Assembly: GCA_001644455.1 (NCBI GenBank) | Contig: LSTF01000002.1 | Coordinates: forward strand, 1-49,191 | DNA length: 49,191 nt | Reading direction: 5' to 3' | DNA from: Betaproteobacteria bacterium SCGC AG-212-J23 | GTDB lineage: Bacteria; Pseudomonadota; Gammaproteobacteria; Burkholderiales; SG8-39 | Shown here: positions 11,609 to 18,550 of the stretch, piece by piece | Numbering within the stretch: the first letter of the stretch is position 1 | How the letters are laid out: every line of letters begins with the position of its first letter | Program-made: the position numbers and the translations under genes | The notes under the pieces: generated by a model | What the model saw: the letters and a program-made list of their open reading frames with translations, nothing else | What the model was told of the DNA's origin: nothing | The model's database searches: none

Positions 11609-11953
11609 ATGCTCATCACCGACCTCGAAGCGGCCCGCACCCACCACTCGGCGCTGAAGCTGATCATCGCGCGCCACGTCGGCAGCAACGCCGATCTGCG
11701 CGCGCTGCGCCGCGTGGTCGATCTCTGCCGCGGCCTCGGCGAGGTGCTCGACGACGAGTATTGCCGCGAGAAGGTGCGCGTGGTGGCCGAATACGCCGCC
11801 GAGATGCTCGCGCACAGCGAGCACCACCGCTGGGGCGTGGATTTCCTCAAGCGCCAGATCGGCGACGCGCTCGAGCTGATCGACAGCCGGCTCTACAGCC
11901 TGGACCTCATCCGCCGCGTACCGGCCCGCGGCGCCGTGCTGCACTTCCGCTAG
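11609..11953 (+). CDS. Small helical protein of unknown function
   Basis: This is a 114-residue frame that I do not recognise. It lacks a signal peptide, is rich in Arg, Leu, Glu and Ala, and reads as mostly helical (for example DLEAARTHHSALKLIIARHV and YAAEMLAHSEHHRWGVDFL), with two His-containing stretches. Codon use matches the neighbours (GC-ending codons), which supports a real gene, but no strong ribosome binding site is visible before the ATG. It stands alone between the efflux operon (124 bp away) and the minus-strand tRNA-Leu. No neighbour suggests a role. Confidence 0.55.
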   Translation: MLITDLEAARTHHSALKLIIARHVGSNADLRALRRVVDLCRGLGEVLDDEYCREKVRVVAEYAAEMLAHSEHHRWGVDFLKRQIGDALELIDSRLYSLDLIRRVPARGAVLHFR

Positions 11954-11991
11954 AAGGTCGGCAAGCCGCCTGCTGGGCTAACATCGGGTCT

Positions 11992-12079
<88 letters not shown>

Positions 12080-12090
12080 GAGGAGGCGGG

Positions 12091-12116
12091 ATTTTAGCTG
12101 AAAAGAACAATGCCAA
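12091..12116 (-). promoter_or_regulatory. Candidate promoter of tRNA-Leu
   Basis: On the minus strand TTGGCA (12116-12111) precedes TAAAAT (12096-12091), which is 12 bp before the tRNA 5' end. The hexamers resemble sigma-70 elements but the 14-bp spacer is short, so the -35 assignment is doubtful. The AT-rich patch also contains the rnr start codon. Confidence 0.35.
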
Positions 12117-14215
12117 AAAGAAGACCCAGTAGAACTGCGCTGCGGCGACGCGCGCGTCCCGACCGGCGAAATTTCTCCGAGATCGTGAGCGTCCTCGAGC
12201 GCGCGGCCGCGCCGCTCCCGGCCGACGAGCTCGCCCAGCGCCTGCGCGTGGGTCGCGACGAGCGGCGCGACTTCGACGCCGCGCTCGCCGCCTTCGAGCG
12301 CTCGGGCGAACTGGTGCGAAACCGCGCCGGCGCGTTGCTGGTCGCGCGCCGCATCGCCGCGCTCGCCGGACGCGTCGAGGGCCATCCCGACGGGCACGGC
12401 TTCCTGGTTCCGGACGGCGGCGGCGCCTCGGTATTCCTGCCGCCGCACGAGATGCGCGGCCTGATGCACGGCGACCGCGCTTCGGTGCGCGTCAGCGGCC
12501 AGGACAATCGCGGCCGGCCGGTCGGCGCGCTGGTCGAGGTGCTGGAGCGCTCGCAGCGGCGCATCGTCGGCCGCGTGCACCTCCAGCATGGCGTGACCTA
12601 CCTCGTGCCGGAGGACCGGCGCATTGCGCACGACATCGTGCTGCCCGACGCGGGCAAGGTGAAGCCCGGCCAGGTGGTGACCGTCGAGTTGGTCCAGCTG
12701 CCGACCAAGCATGCGCAGCCCGTCGGCCGCATCGCCGAGGTGCTCGGCAACTATGCCGACTCGGGGATGGAGATCGAGATCGCGCTGCGCAAGTTCGACC
12801 TGCCCCACGAGTTCCCGAAGAAGGCCCTGGCGCAAGCTCAAGGTTTTCCGGATGTTCTTCAACAAAAAGATATTCAAGGTCGCCGAGATCTGCGCGAGCT
12901 CGAGTTCGTCACCATCGACGGCGAGACGGCGAAGGACTTCGACGACGCGGTCTACGCGAGGCGCGAAGGCCGCGACTGGCGGCTGTGGGTGGCGATCGCC
13001 GATGTCAGCCATTACGTCCGGCACGGCGACGCGCTCGACCAGGAGGCGAGGAACCGCGGCACCTCGGTGTACTTCCCGCGCCGGGTCATCCCGATGCTGC
13101 CGGAGAAGCTCTCCAACGGCCTGTGCTCGCTCAATCCCGACGTCGATCGCCTGGTGATGGTCTGCGAGATGGCGATCAGCGCGCAGGGCGAAGTGTCGCG
13201 TTACGAGTTCTACCCTGCGGTGTTCCGCTCGAAGGCGCGCCTGACCTATACCAAGGTGTGGGCCGAGCTCTCGTCGGGCAAGGCGCCGGCGCACCTGGCG
13301 ACGCTCTACGAAGTCTTCAAGGCGCTGCACCGGCAGCGGCAGAAGCGCGGCGCGATCGACTTCGAGACGGTCGAGACGAAGATGGTGTTCGACGCGCGCG
13401 GCAAGATCGAGAAGATCGTCCCGGAAATGCGCAACGACGCGCACCGCCTGATCGAGGAATGCATGCTGGCGGCGAACGTCTGCGCCGGCAACTTCATCTC
13501 CGAGCGGCATCAGCCGGTGCTCTACCGCGTGCACGAGGTGCCCGCCGAGGACCGGGTCGCGGCGCTGCGCGACTTCCTCGCCGAGCTGGGCCTGCAGCTT
13601 CCCGGCGGCGCCGTGCCTCGTCCCAAGGACTACGCCCAGGTGCTCGAGCGCATCCGCGCCCGGCCGGACTTCCTGCTGCTGCAGACCATCCTGCTGCGCT
13701 CGCTGAAGCGTGCCGTCTACACGCCGCAGAACGTCGGTCACTTCGGGCTCGCCTTCGACGCCTACGTGCATTTCACCTCGCCGATCCGCCGCTACCCGGA
13801 TCTGCTGGTGCATCGCGCCCTGAAAGCGATCCTGGACGGGAAGAAATACGACGGGGTGGACTGGGAGGAGACCGGCAGGCACTGCTCGGAAACCGAGCGG
13901 CGCGCCGACGACGCGAGCCGCGACGTCGAGGCCTGGCTCAAGTGCTACTACATGCGCGACCACGTCGGCGAGGTGTTCAGCGGCACGATCACCGGCGTGA
14001 CCGCGTTCGGCCTGTTCGTCACGCTCGAGGACTACTTCGTCGACGGCCTGGTGCACATCTCCGAGCTCGGCCGCGACTACTTCCAGTTCGACGCCGCGCG
14101 CCACCTGCTCTACGGCGAGCGCACCAAGAAGCGCTTCCGCCTCGCCGACCGGATGAAGGTGAAGCTGGTGCGGGTGGACGTCGACCAGCGCAAGATCGAC
14201 CTGGTGCCGGCGTGA
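12110..14215 (+). CDS. rnr: Ribonuclease R
   Basis: RNase R is a processive 3'-to-5' exoribonuclease that degrades structured RNA. The 701-residue protein starts with a basic N-terminus and a winged-helix segment (FSEIVSVLERAAAPLPADEL), then cold-shock domains (GRVEGHPDGHGFLVPDGGG), then the RNB catalytic domain with its acidic cluster in TIDGETAKDFDDAVYA and RNTSVYFPRRVIPMLPE-like substrate motifs (here RNRGTSVYFPRRVIPML). It ends with one S1 domain (GTITGVTAFGLFVTLEDYFV). The frame ends right at the end of S1, so the Lys-rich tail of E. coli RNase R is absent; E. coli RNase R is about 110 residues longer. An AT-rich codon patch lies at 12840-12890, in frame. The stop overlaps rlmB. Confidence 0.96.
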   Translation: MPKRRPSRTALRRRARPDRRNFSEIVSVLERAAAPLPADELAQRLRVGRDERRDFDAALAAFERSGELVRNRAGALLVARRIAALAGRVEGHPDGHGFLVPDGGGASVFLPPHEMRGLMHGDRASVRVSGQDNRGRPVGALVEVLERSQRRIVGRVHLQHGVTYLVPEDRRIAHDIVLPDAGKVKPGQVVTVELVQLPTKHAQPVGRIAEVLGNYADSGMEIEIALRKFDLPHEFPKKALAQAQGFPDVLQQKDIQGRRDLRELEFVTIDGETAKDFDDAVYARREGRDWRLWVAIADVSHYVRHGDALDQEARNRGTSVYFPRRVIPMLPEKLSNGLCSLNPDVDRLVMVCEMAISAQGEVSRYEFYPAVFRSKARLTYTKVWAELSSGKAPAHLATLYEVFKALHRQRQKRGAIDFETVETKMVFDARGKIEKIVPEMRNDAHRLIEECMLAANVCAGNFISERHQPVLYRVHEVPAEDRVAALRDFLAELGLQLPGGAVPRPKDYAQVLERIRARPDFLLLQTILLRSLKRAVYTPQNVGHFGLAFDAYVHFTSPIRRYPDLLVHRALKAILDGKKYDGVDWEETGRHCSETERRADDASRDVEAWLKCYYMRDHVGEVFSGTITGVTAFGLFVTLEDYFVDGLVHISELGRDYFQFDAARHLLYGERTKKRFRLADRMKVKLVRVDVDQRKIDLVPA

Positions 14216-14952
14216 GCAGGGAAAGGGAGCCGCGGGTCGTGTTCGGCTTCCACGCGGTGCTCGCGCGGTTGCGTGCCGATCCGCGCTCCGTCCTCGAGGT
14301 CTTCCTGGATGAAAAGAGAAATGATGCGAGGGGCAAGGACCTCATCGCCCTTGCCGAGCGCGCCGGCGTGCAATTGATGCGCGTGTCCGCCAAGCGGCTC
14401 GACGGCTTCTACGGCGGCGGCCGCCACCAGGGGGTCGTGGCGCGCGTGCAGATGAAGTCGCTCTCGCACAGCGTCGACGAGATCGTCGAGCAGGTGGAAA
14501 AGCCGCTGCTCCTGGTCCTCGACGGCGTCACCGACCCGCACAACCTGGGCGCCTGCCTGCGCGTCGCGAATGCCGCCGGCGCAAACGCGGTCATCGCGCC
14601 CAAGGATCGCGCCGCGGGCATCTCGCCGGCGGTTTCCAAGGTCGCGAGCGGCGCCGCGGAGGCCACCCCTTACGTGATGGTCACGAACCTCGCCCGCACG
14701 CTGGCCGAGCTGAAGGAACGCAACATCTGGATCGTCGGCGCCGACGAGCGGGCCGAGAAAACGCTTTTCGAGGCCGACCTGCCGGACTCGATCGCCTGGG
14801 TGCTGGGCGCCGAGGGCGACGGCATGCGGCGCCTGACGCGCGAGAGCTGCGACCTGCTGGTTCGCATCCCGATGCGCGGCGAGGTGGCAAGCCTGAACGT
14901 TTCGGTGTCTGCTGGTGTCTGTCTATTCGAGTCCGTGCGAAGGAGGAAGTGA
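14212..14952 (+). CDS. rlmB: 23S rRNA (guanosine-2251-2'-O)-methyltransferase RlmB
   Basis: RlmB methylates G2251 in the peptidyl-transferase P loop of 23S rRNA. The 246-residue protein starts at GTG 14212, overlapping the rnr stop by four bases, the standard rnr-rlmB pairing. An N-terminal substrate-binding domain (VVFGFHAVLARLRADPRSV) leads into the SPOUT domain with knot motifs DPHNLGACLRVANAAGA, WVLGAEGDGMRRLTRE and IPMRGEVASLNVSVSAGV, the last carrying the conserved Asn. Length and motifs are normal. A small patch of AGA/AAT/GAA codons at about 14310-14335 stands out from the GC-rich background. Confidence 0.95.
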   Translation: MSREREPRVVFGFHAVLARLRADPRSVLEVFLDEKRNDARGKDLIALAERAGVQLMRVSAKRLDGFYGGGRHQGVVARVQMKSLSHSVDEIVEQVEKPLLLVLDGVTDPHNLGACLRVANAAGANAVIAPKDRAAGISPAVSKVASGAAEATPYVMVTNLARTLAELKERNIWIVGADERAEKTLFEADLPDSIAWVLGAEGDGMRRLTRESCDLLVRIPMRGEVASLNVSVSAGVCLFESVRRRK

Positions 14953-14953
14953 C

Positions 14954-15328
14954 ATGCTCAGAGCAATCGCGATGGCGGCCTTGATCCTTGCCCAGCCGGT
15001 GCATGCCGCCGACGATTGGGAAAAGGTCAAGTCGTACTCGGTCGAGAAAAAGAACGAGGCAATGGCCTACGGCCGCAAGCTGGTGCGCGACACCGACCGC
15101 GAGATCAAGGAACTGGACCGGAAGGCCTCGAAGGCCTCGGGCGAGGCGAAGGCGAACTTCCAGAGCGACATGAAGGAGCTGAAGGCCAAGCGCAAGCAGG
15201 CCTCGCAGAAGCTCGACGAGATGGGCAAGGCCTCCTCAGGCGCCTGGGACGACGCCAAGAACGGCTTCGCCGACGCCTACAAGGACCTGCAGGACAGCTA
15301 TCACAAGGCCGTTAAGAAGCTGAAATAG
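14954..15328 (+). CDS. Small exported coiled-coil protein, unknown function
   Basis: This 124-residue protein has a clear signal peptide, MLRAIAMAALILAQPVHAAD (likely cleavage after HAA or VHA), followed by a strongly charged Lys/Glu/Asp/Ala-rich helical body with near-heptad spacing (DTDREIKELDRKASKASGEA, DMKELKAKRKQASQKLDEM). I do not recognise a named family. It begins 1 bp after rlmB, with a strong Shine-Dalgarno (AGGAGG at 14941-14946) inside the rlmB end, so it is co-transcribed with rnr-rlmB. Localisation is predicted periplasmic. By analogy with other Lys/Ala-rich exported helices it might bind envelope polymers, but this is speculation. Confidence 0.8.
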   Translation: MLRAIAMAALILAQPVHAADDWEKVKSYSVEKKNEAMAYGRKLVRDTDREIKELDRKASKASGEAKANFQSDMKELKAKRKQASQKLDEMGKASSGAWDDAKNGFADAYKDLQDSYHKAVKKLK

Positions 15329-15338
15329 CGTATATAAT
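15312..15338 (+). promoter_or_regulatory. Candidate promoter of the rpsF operon
   Basis: A perfect TATAAT (15333-15338) lies 72 bp before rpsF, with TTAAGA (15312-15317) 15 bp upstream as a weak -35. The -10 is in the short gap after the coiled-coil gene and is the only sigma-70-like match there. The -35 and spacing are poor. Confidence 0.45.
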
Positions 15339-15351
15339 CCGCCCCCTTCCT

Positions 15352-15380
15352 GGTCACGCTGCTACGCATGGCAGCTGGCC
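15352..15380 (+). promoter_or_regulatory. Leader hairpin of the rpsF-priB-rpsR-rplI mRNA
   Basis: GGTCA and GCTGC pair with GCAGC and TGGCC, with one bulged C (15357), giving a 10-bp stem around an 8-base loop, 30 bp before rpsF. Many bacteria autoregulate rpsF operons by S6:S18 binding to a leader hairpin; the position fits, but I cannot confirm the known CCG-bulge consensus, so the regulatory role is inference. Confidence 0.4.
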
Positions 15381-15410
15381 TAAACCCATAGGAAAAGGAG
15401 TCAAATCGGC

Positions 15411-15815
15411 ATGCGGCATTACGAGATCGTTTTCATCGTCCATCCCGACCAGAGCGAGCAGGTCCCGCAGATGGTCGAGCGCTACAAGGGCCAAATCGCG
15501 CAGCGCAACGGCACCGTGCACCGCCTCGAAGACTGGGGCCGGCGCCAGCTCGCCTATCCGCTCGCCAAGGTGCACAAGGCGCACTACGTGCTCATGAACA
15601 TCGAGTGCGACAACGAGACGCTCGGCGAGCTCGAGCATTCGTTCAAGTTCAGCGACGCGGTGCTGCGGCACCTGATCATCCAGATGCCGAAGGCCCATAC
15701 CTCGCCTTCGCCGATGATGAAGGAGGAGAAGTCGAAGTCGCTGATGGAAGGCCGCGAAGGCCGCCCCGCGGAAGCGCCGGCTGAACCGCCTCGAGCTGAG
15801 CGGCCGGCTGCTTGA
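15411..15815 (+). CDS. rpsF: 30S ribosomal protein S6
   Basis: S6 (134 aa) binds the central domain of 16S rRNA together with S18. The start [19 protein letters not shown] is the classic S6 N-terminus; [20 protein letters not shown] and [10 protein letters not shown] complete the ferredoxin-like fold. The C-terminal tail from about 105 is charged and low complexity (Glu/Lys/Pro/Ala), as in many S6 proteins. A good ribosome binding site (AAAAGGAG, 15393-15400) precedes the ATG. The 3' end overlaps the proposed priB start by 35 bp in a different frame. Confidence 0.97.
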   Translation: MRHYEIVFIVHPDQSEQVPQMVERYKGQIAQRNGTVHRLEDWGRRQLAYPLAKVHKAHYVLMNIECDNETLGELEHSFKFSDAVLRHLIIQMPKAHTSPSPMMKEEKSKSLMEGREGRPAEAPAEPPRAERPAA

Positions 15816-16098
15816 GCTGGGCGCGCTGCGCCACACGCCGGCCGGTCTCGCCGCGATCGAGTTCAAGGTCGCGCACGAATCGGAGCAGGACGAGGCGGGC
15901 GGGCGGCGCCAGGTGACGGCGGAAATCGCGGCGATCGCCTTCGAGACCCAGGCGAAGCTCCTCGCGGCGATGCCGCTGGGCAGCGAAGTGAGGCTGCAGG
16001 GCTTCCTGGGAGCGAAGAGCAAGCGCTCGAAGAAGCTGGTGATGCACGTGACGAACATCGAATTCAAGGAAGGAGAGGCAGATGCCTCCACGTCGTAA
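15781..16098 (+). CDS. priB: Primosomal replication protein N (PriB), CTG start
   Basis: PriB is a single-stranded-DNA-binding OB-fold protein that helps PriA restart stalled forks. The 105-residue frame opens [19 protein letters not shown] after the initiator, matching the conserved PriB N-terminus, and ends [14 protein letters not shown]. No ATG, GTG or TTG exists between the in-frame stop at 15742-15744 and this conserved strand; CTG at 15781 is the only plausible initiator, with GGAAG about 7 bp upstream. The first GTG (15913) would delete the first strands of the fold. It lies in the standard rpsF-priB-rpsR slot, overlapping rpsF by 35 bp and rpsR by 17 bp. Confidence 0.85.
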   Translation: MNRLELSGRLLELGALRHTPAGLAAIEFKVAHESEQDEAGGRRQVTAEIAAIAFETQAKLLAAMPLGSEVRLQGFLGAKSKRSKKLVMHVTNIEFKEGEADASTS

Positions 16099-16375
16099 TC
16101 TGAAGGGCAAGGGCAAGGGGAAGTTCGGCAAGGACAAGAAGGACAAGGGCCAGCGGGCGCTGTTCCGCCGCCGCAAGTTCTGCCGCTTCACCGCCGAGAA
16201 GGCGGAGTGGATCGATTACAAGGACATCGAAGTCCTCAAGGACTTCGTCAACGAGACCGGCAAGATCATCCCGGCTCGCATCACCGGCACGGCCGCGGGC
16301 TACCAGCGGCAGTTGTCGGAGGCGATCAAGCGCGCGCGCTTCCTCGCCCTGATGACCTACACCGACCTGCACTGA
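16082..16375 (+). CDS. rpsR: 30S ribosomal protein S18
   Basis: S18 (97 aa) partners S6 on the 30S platform. An unusually long Lys/Gly-rich N-terminal extension ([16 protein letters not shown]) precedes the conserved core [20 protein letters not shown], and the family motif [19 protein letters not shown] follows. The ATG at 16082 lies inside priB, 17 bp before its stop, with GGAGAGG upstream. The E. coli protein is about 75 residues; the extra length is mostly the basic tail. Confidence 0.96.
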   Translation: MPPRRNLKGKGKGKFGKDKKDKGQRALFRRRKFCRFTAEKAEWIDYKDIEVLKDFVNETGKIIPARITGTAAGYQRQLSEAIKRARFLALMTYTDLH

Positions 16376-16398
16376 GCCCATAGGGAGATTCGGACCTT

Positions 16399-16848
16399 AT
16401 GCAAGTCATCCTCATGGAGAAAGTGTCGAACCTCGGCGAGCTCGGCGACGTCGTCAAGGTGAAGGACGGCTACGCCCGCAACTTCCTCATCCCGGAAGGC
16501 AAGGCGAAGCGCGCCACGCCGGAGAACCTCAAGGCGTTCGAGTCGCGCCGGGCCGAGCTGGAGAAGGCGCAGGCCGACGTGCTCGCCAAGGCGCAGGAGC
16601 GCGGCACGAAGCTGGAGAGCCTGACGGTCCAGATCACGCAGAAGGCCGGCCCGGACGGCCGCCTGTTCGGCTCGGTGACCAACTACGACATCGTCGAAGA
16701 GCTGAAGAAGCAGGGCCACGAGGTCGAGCGGGCGATGATCCGCATGCCCCAGGGGCCGCTGAAGCAGGTGGGCGAGTATCCGCTGCAGATCGCGCTGCAC
16801 ACCGATGTGACCGTCACGGTCAAGGTTTCAGTGCTCGGCGAGCAGTAA
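16399..16848 (+). CDS. rplI: 50S ribosomal protein L9
   Basis: L9 (149 aa) is a two-domain protein bridging the L1 stalk base to neighbouring ribosomes. The N-terminal domain begins [19 protein letters not shown], followed by the signature [17 protein letters not shown], a long connecting helix ([20 protein letters not shown]) and the C-terminal rRNA-binding domain ([20 protein letters not shown]). It is last in the rpsF operon and followed within 30 bp by a strong intrinsic terminator. Length is standard. Confidence 0.97.
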   Translation: MQVILMEKVSNLGELGDVVKVKDGYARNFLIPEGKAKRATPENLKAFESRRAELEKAQADVLAKAQERGTKLESLTVQITQKAGPDGRLFGSVTNYDIVEELKKQGHEVERAMIRMPQGPLKQVGEYPLQIALHTDVTVTVKVSVLGEQ

Positions 16849-16873
16849 CCGCGCTGCAACACGGCAGGAAACG

Positions 16874-16901
16874 AAAAAGGCCGCGCCAGCGGCCTTTTTT
16901 T
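16874..16901 (+). terminator. Rho-independent terminator of the rpsF-rplI operon
   Basis: GGCCGC (16879-16884) pairs with GCGGCC (16889-16894) around loop GCCA; five A residues before and seven T residues after extend the stem and supply the U-tract. It lies 26 bp after the rplI stop, so it ends the ribosomal operon and isolates dnaB. Confidence 0.93.
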
Positions 16902-16913
16902 CGCGGGCGTATA

Positions 16914-16929
16914 CTGTATATCGATACAG
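16914..16929. promoter_or_regulatory. LexA (SOS) box upstream of dnaB
   Basis: CTGTATATCGATACAG is a CTGT-N8-ACAG palindrome identical in its invariant bases to the E. coli-type SOS box, with flanking TA before it. A TATACT hexamer (16910-16915) overlaps it, so a promoter here would be occluded by LexA. The only gene downstream on the plus strand before the next operon is dnaB, 212 bp away; on the other strand no gene points away from it. Binding is inferred from consensus. Confidence 0.75.
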
Positions 16930-16947
16930 TCAAGAAGAATATTTTTT

Positions 16948-17001
16948 CTGTGCACAGGCTCGTCCACACCTTATCGACACGCTGTCCACAGCTAATCCAC
17001 A
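16948..17001 (+). promoter_or_regulatory. Array of five DnaA-box-like 9-mers
   Basis: Five same-orientation 9-mers resemble the DnaA box TTATCCACA: CTGTGCACA (16948), TCGTCCACA (16960), TTATCGACA (16971), CTGTCCACA (16982) and TAATCCACA (16993). The third and fifth differ by one base, the others by two or three. Start-to-start spacing is 12, 11, 11, 11 bp, close to one helical turn. The AT-rich tract 16932-16947 abuts the first box. It lies between the SOS box and dnaB; a DnaA-responsive control element is the simplest reading. Confidence 0.6.
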
Positions 17002-17140
17002 AGCGGCGGGCGGCCCATGCCCCGTGTGCTCACTTTTCGATCAGCGCCGCGGCGAATATTTGTTCGACGCCTCCGCGTTTCGACCTATCAAATAAAAATC
17101 CCGCGGCGATTCCTATGATGCGCGCGGGGAGAAAACAATA

Positions 17141-18550
17141 GTGGCGCTGGCACAGCCCGCAGTACATCCTTCGTCGCGCGAAGACGCGCAGCTCGTCGCA
17201 CTCAAGGTTCCGCCGCACTCGGTGGAGGCCGAGCAGTCGCTGCTCGGCGCGCTGCTGCTCGACAACCAGGCCTTCGACAAGGTCGCCGACCTGGTCTCGG
17301 GCGAGGACTTCTACCGCGACGACCATCGCCGCGTCTGGCGCCATATCGTCAAGCTGATCGAGGCGACCCGGCCGGCCGACATGGTCACGGTCGCCGAGTC
17401 GATCGAAGCGAGCGAGGACAAGGACAAGACCGGCGGTCCGGCGTACCTGGCGTCGCTCGCGCAGGCTGTGCCGAGCGCGCTCAACATCCGGCGCTATGCC
17501 GAGCTGGTGCGCGAGCGCGCCGTGCAGCGCCGCCTGGCGCAGGTCGCAACCGAGATCGCCGAGTCGGCGCTGGCGCCGAGCGGCAAGGAAGTCGGCCAGC
17601 TCCTCGACGAGGCCGAGTCGAAGATCTTCCAGATCGCCGAGTCCGGCGCGCGCACCAACCAGGGCCTGGTCGGCATCAGCCCGGTGCTGGCGAAGGTCTT
17701 CGAGCGCCTCGACCACCTGCACAGCCAGGACAACCCGTCCGACATCACCGGCGTCCCGACCGGCTTCACCGACCTCGACCAGAGGACCGCGGGGCTGCAG
17801 CCGGGAGACCTGATCATCGTCGCCGGGCGGCCGTCGATGGGCAAGACCGCCTTCGCGCTCAACATCGCCGAGTACGTGGCGCTGCACCCCGGCGTGCAGC
17901 TGCCGGTCGCCATCTTCAGCATGGAAATGAGCGCCAGCCAGCTCGCCATGCGCATGCTCTCCTCGATGGGCAAGATCGACCAGACCAAGCTGCGTACCGG
18001 CCGCCTCGGCGACGACGAATGGAGCCGGCTGACCGACGAAATCGCGCGGCTCAACGAGGCGCGCATCCACGTCGACGAGACCCCGGCGCTGAACGCGCTG
18101 GAGCTGCGCGCCCGCGCGCGCCGGATGAAGCGGGAGTACGGCAAGCTCGGGCTGGTGGTGGTGGACTACCTGCAGCTCATGTCGGCCTCGTCGCAGGGCG
18201 AGAACCGCGCCACGGAGATTTCCGAGATCTCGCGCTCGCTGAAGGCGCTCGCCAAGGAGCTCGACGTGCCGGTGGTCGCTCTCTCGCAGCTATCGCGCGC
18301 GGTCGAGGCGAGAAACGACCGCCGGCCGATGATGTCGGACCTGCGCGAGTCGGGCGCGATCGAGCAGGACGCCGACGTGATCCTGTTCATCTACCGGGAC
18401 GAGGTCTATCACCCCGACAAGGAAGAAGCCAAGGGCCGCGCCGAGGTGATCATCGGCAAGCAGCGGAACGGCCCGATCGGCAAGATCGACCTGACGTTCC
18501 TCGGGCGCCATACGCGCTTCGCGAACTTCGCCGACCCGAACGCCTTCTAA
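17141..18550 (+). CDS. dnaB: Replicative DNA helicase DnaB
   Basis: DnaB is the hexameric 5'-to-3' helicase of the replisome. The 469-residue protein has the N-terminal helical collar (PPHSVEAEQSLLGALLLDNQ), a linker helix, and a RecA-type domain with Walker A GRPSMGKTAF (Lys235), Walker B LVVVDYLQLMS and the arginine-finger region SDLRESGAIEQDADVILF. Translation starts at GTG 17141, preceded by GGGGAG (17126-17131). The 292-bp gap upstream contains the rplI terminator, an SOS box and a DnaA-like array; beyond these, 17002-17140 shows only a GC-rich imperfect hairpin near the start. It abuts the convergent methyltransferase gene with no gap. Confidence 0.97.
   Translation: MALAQPAVHPSSREDAQLVALKVPPHSVEAEQSLLGALLLDNQAFDKVADLVSGEDFYRDDHRRVWRHIVKLIEATRPADMVTVAESIEASEDKDKTGGPAYLASLAQAVPSALNIRRYAELVRERAVQRRLAQVATEIAESALAPSGKEVGQLLDEAESKIFQIAESGARTNQGLVGISPVLAKVFERLDHLHSQDNPSDITGVPTGFTDLDQRTAGLQPGDLIIVAGRPSMGKTAFALNIAEYVALHPGVQLPVAIFSMEMSASQLAMRMLSSMGKIDQTKLRTGRLGDDEWSRLTDEIARLNEARIHVDETPALNALELRARARRMKREYGKLGLVVVDYLQLMSASSQGENRATEISEISRSLKALAKELDVPVVALSQLSRAVEARNDRRPMMSDLRESGAIEQDADVILFIYRDEVYHPDKEEAKGRAEVIIGKQRNGPIGKIDLTFLGRHTRFANFADPNAF

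Noticed and set aside
12840-12890. Frameshift or insertion in rnr at an AT-rich patch
   Set aside because: The reading frame stays intact and the encoded residues lead straight into the RNB catalytic motif.
16930-17001. Chromosomal origin of replication
   Set aside because: DnaA-like sites and an AT-rich tract are present, but no dnaA, dnaN, gyrB, parAB or rpmH is near, and boxes are weak; a regulatory or titration site is simpler.
16950-17141. A 63-codon frame between rplI and dnaB
   Set aside because: It covers the DnaA-like array and dnaB leader, has atypical composition and no ribosome binding site.
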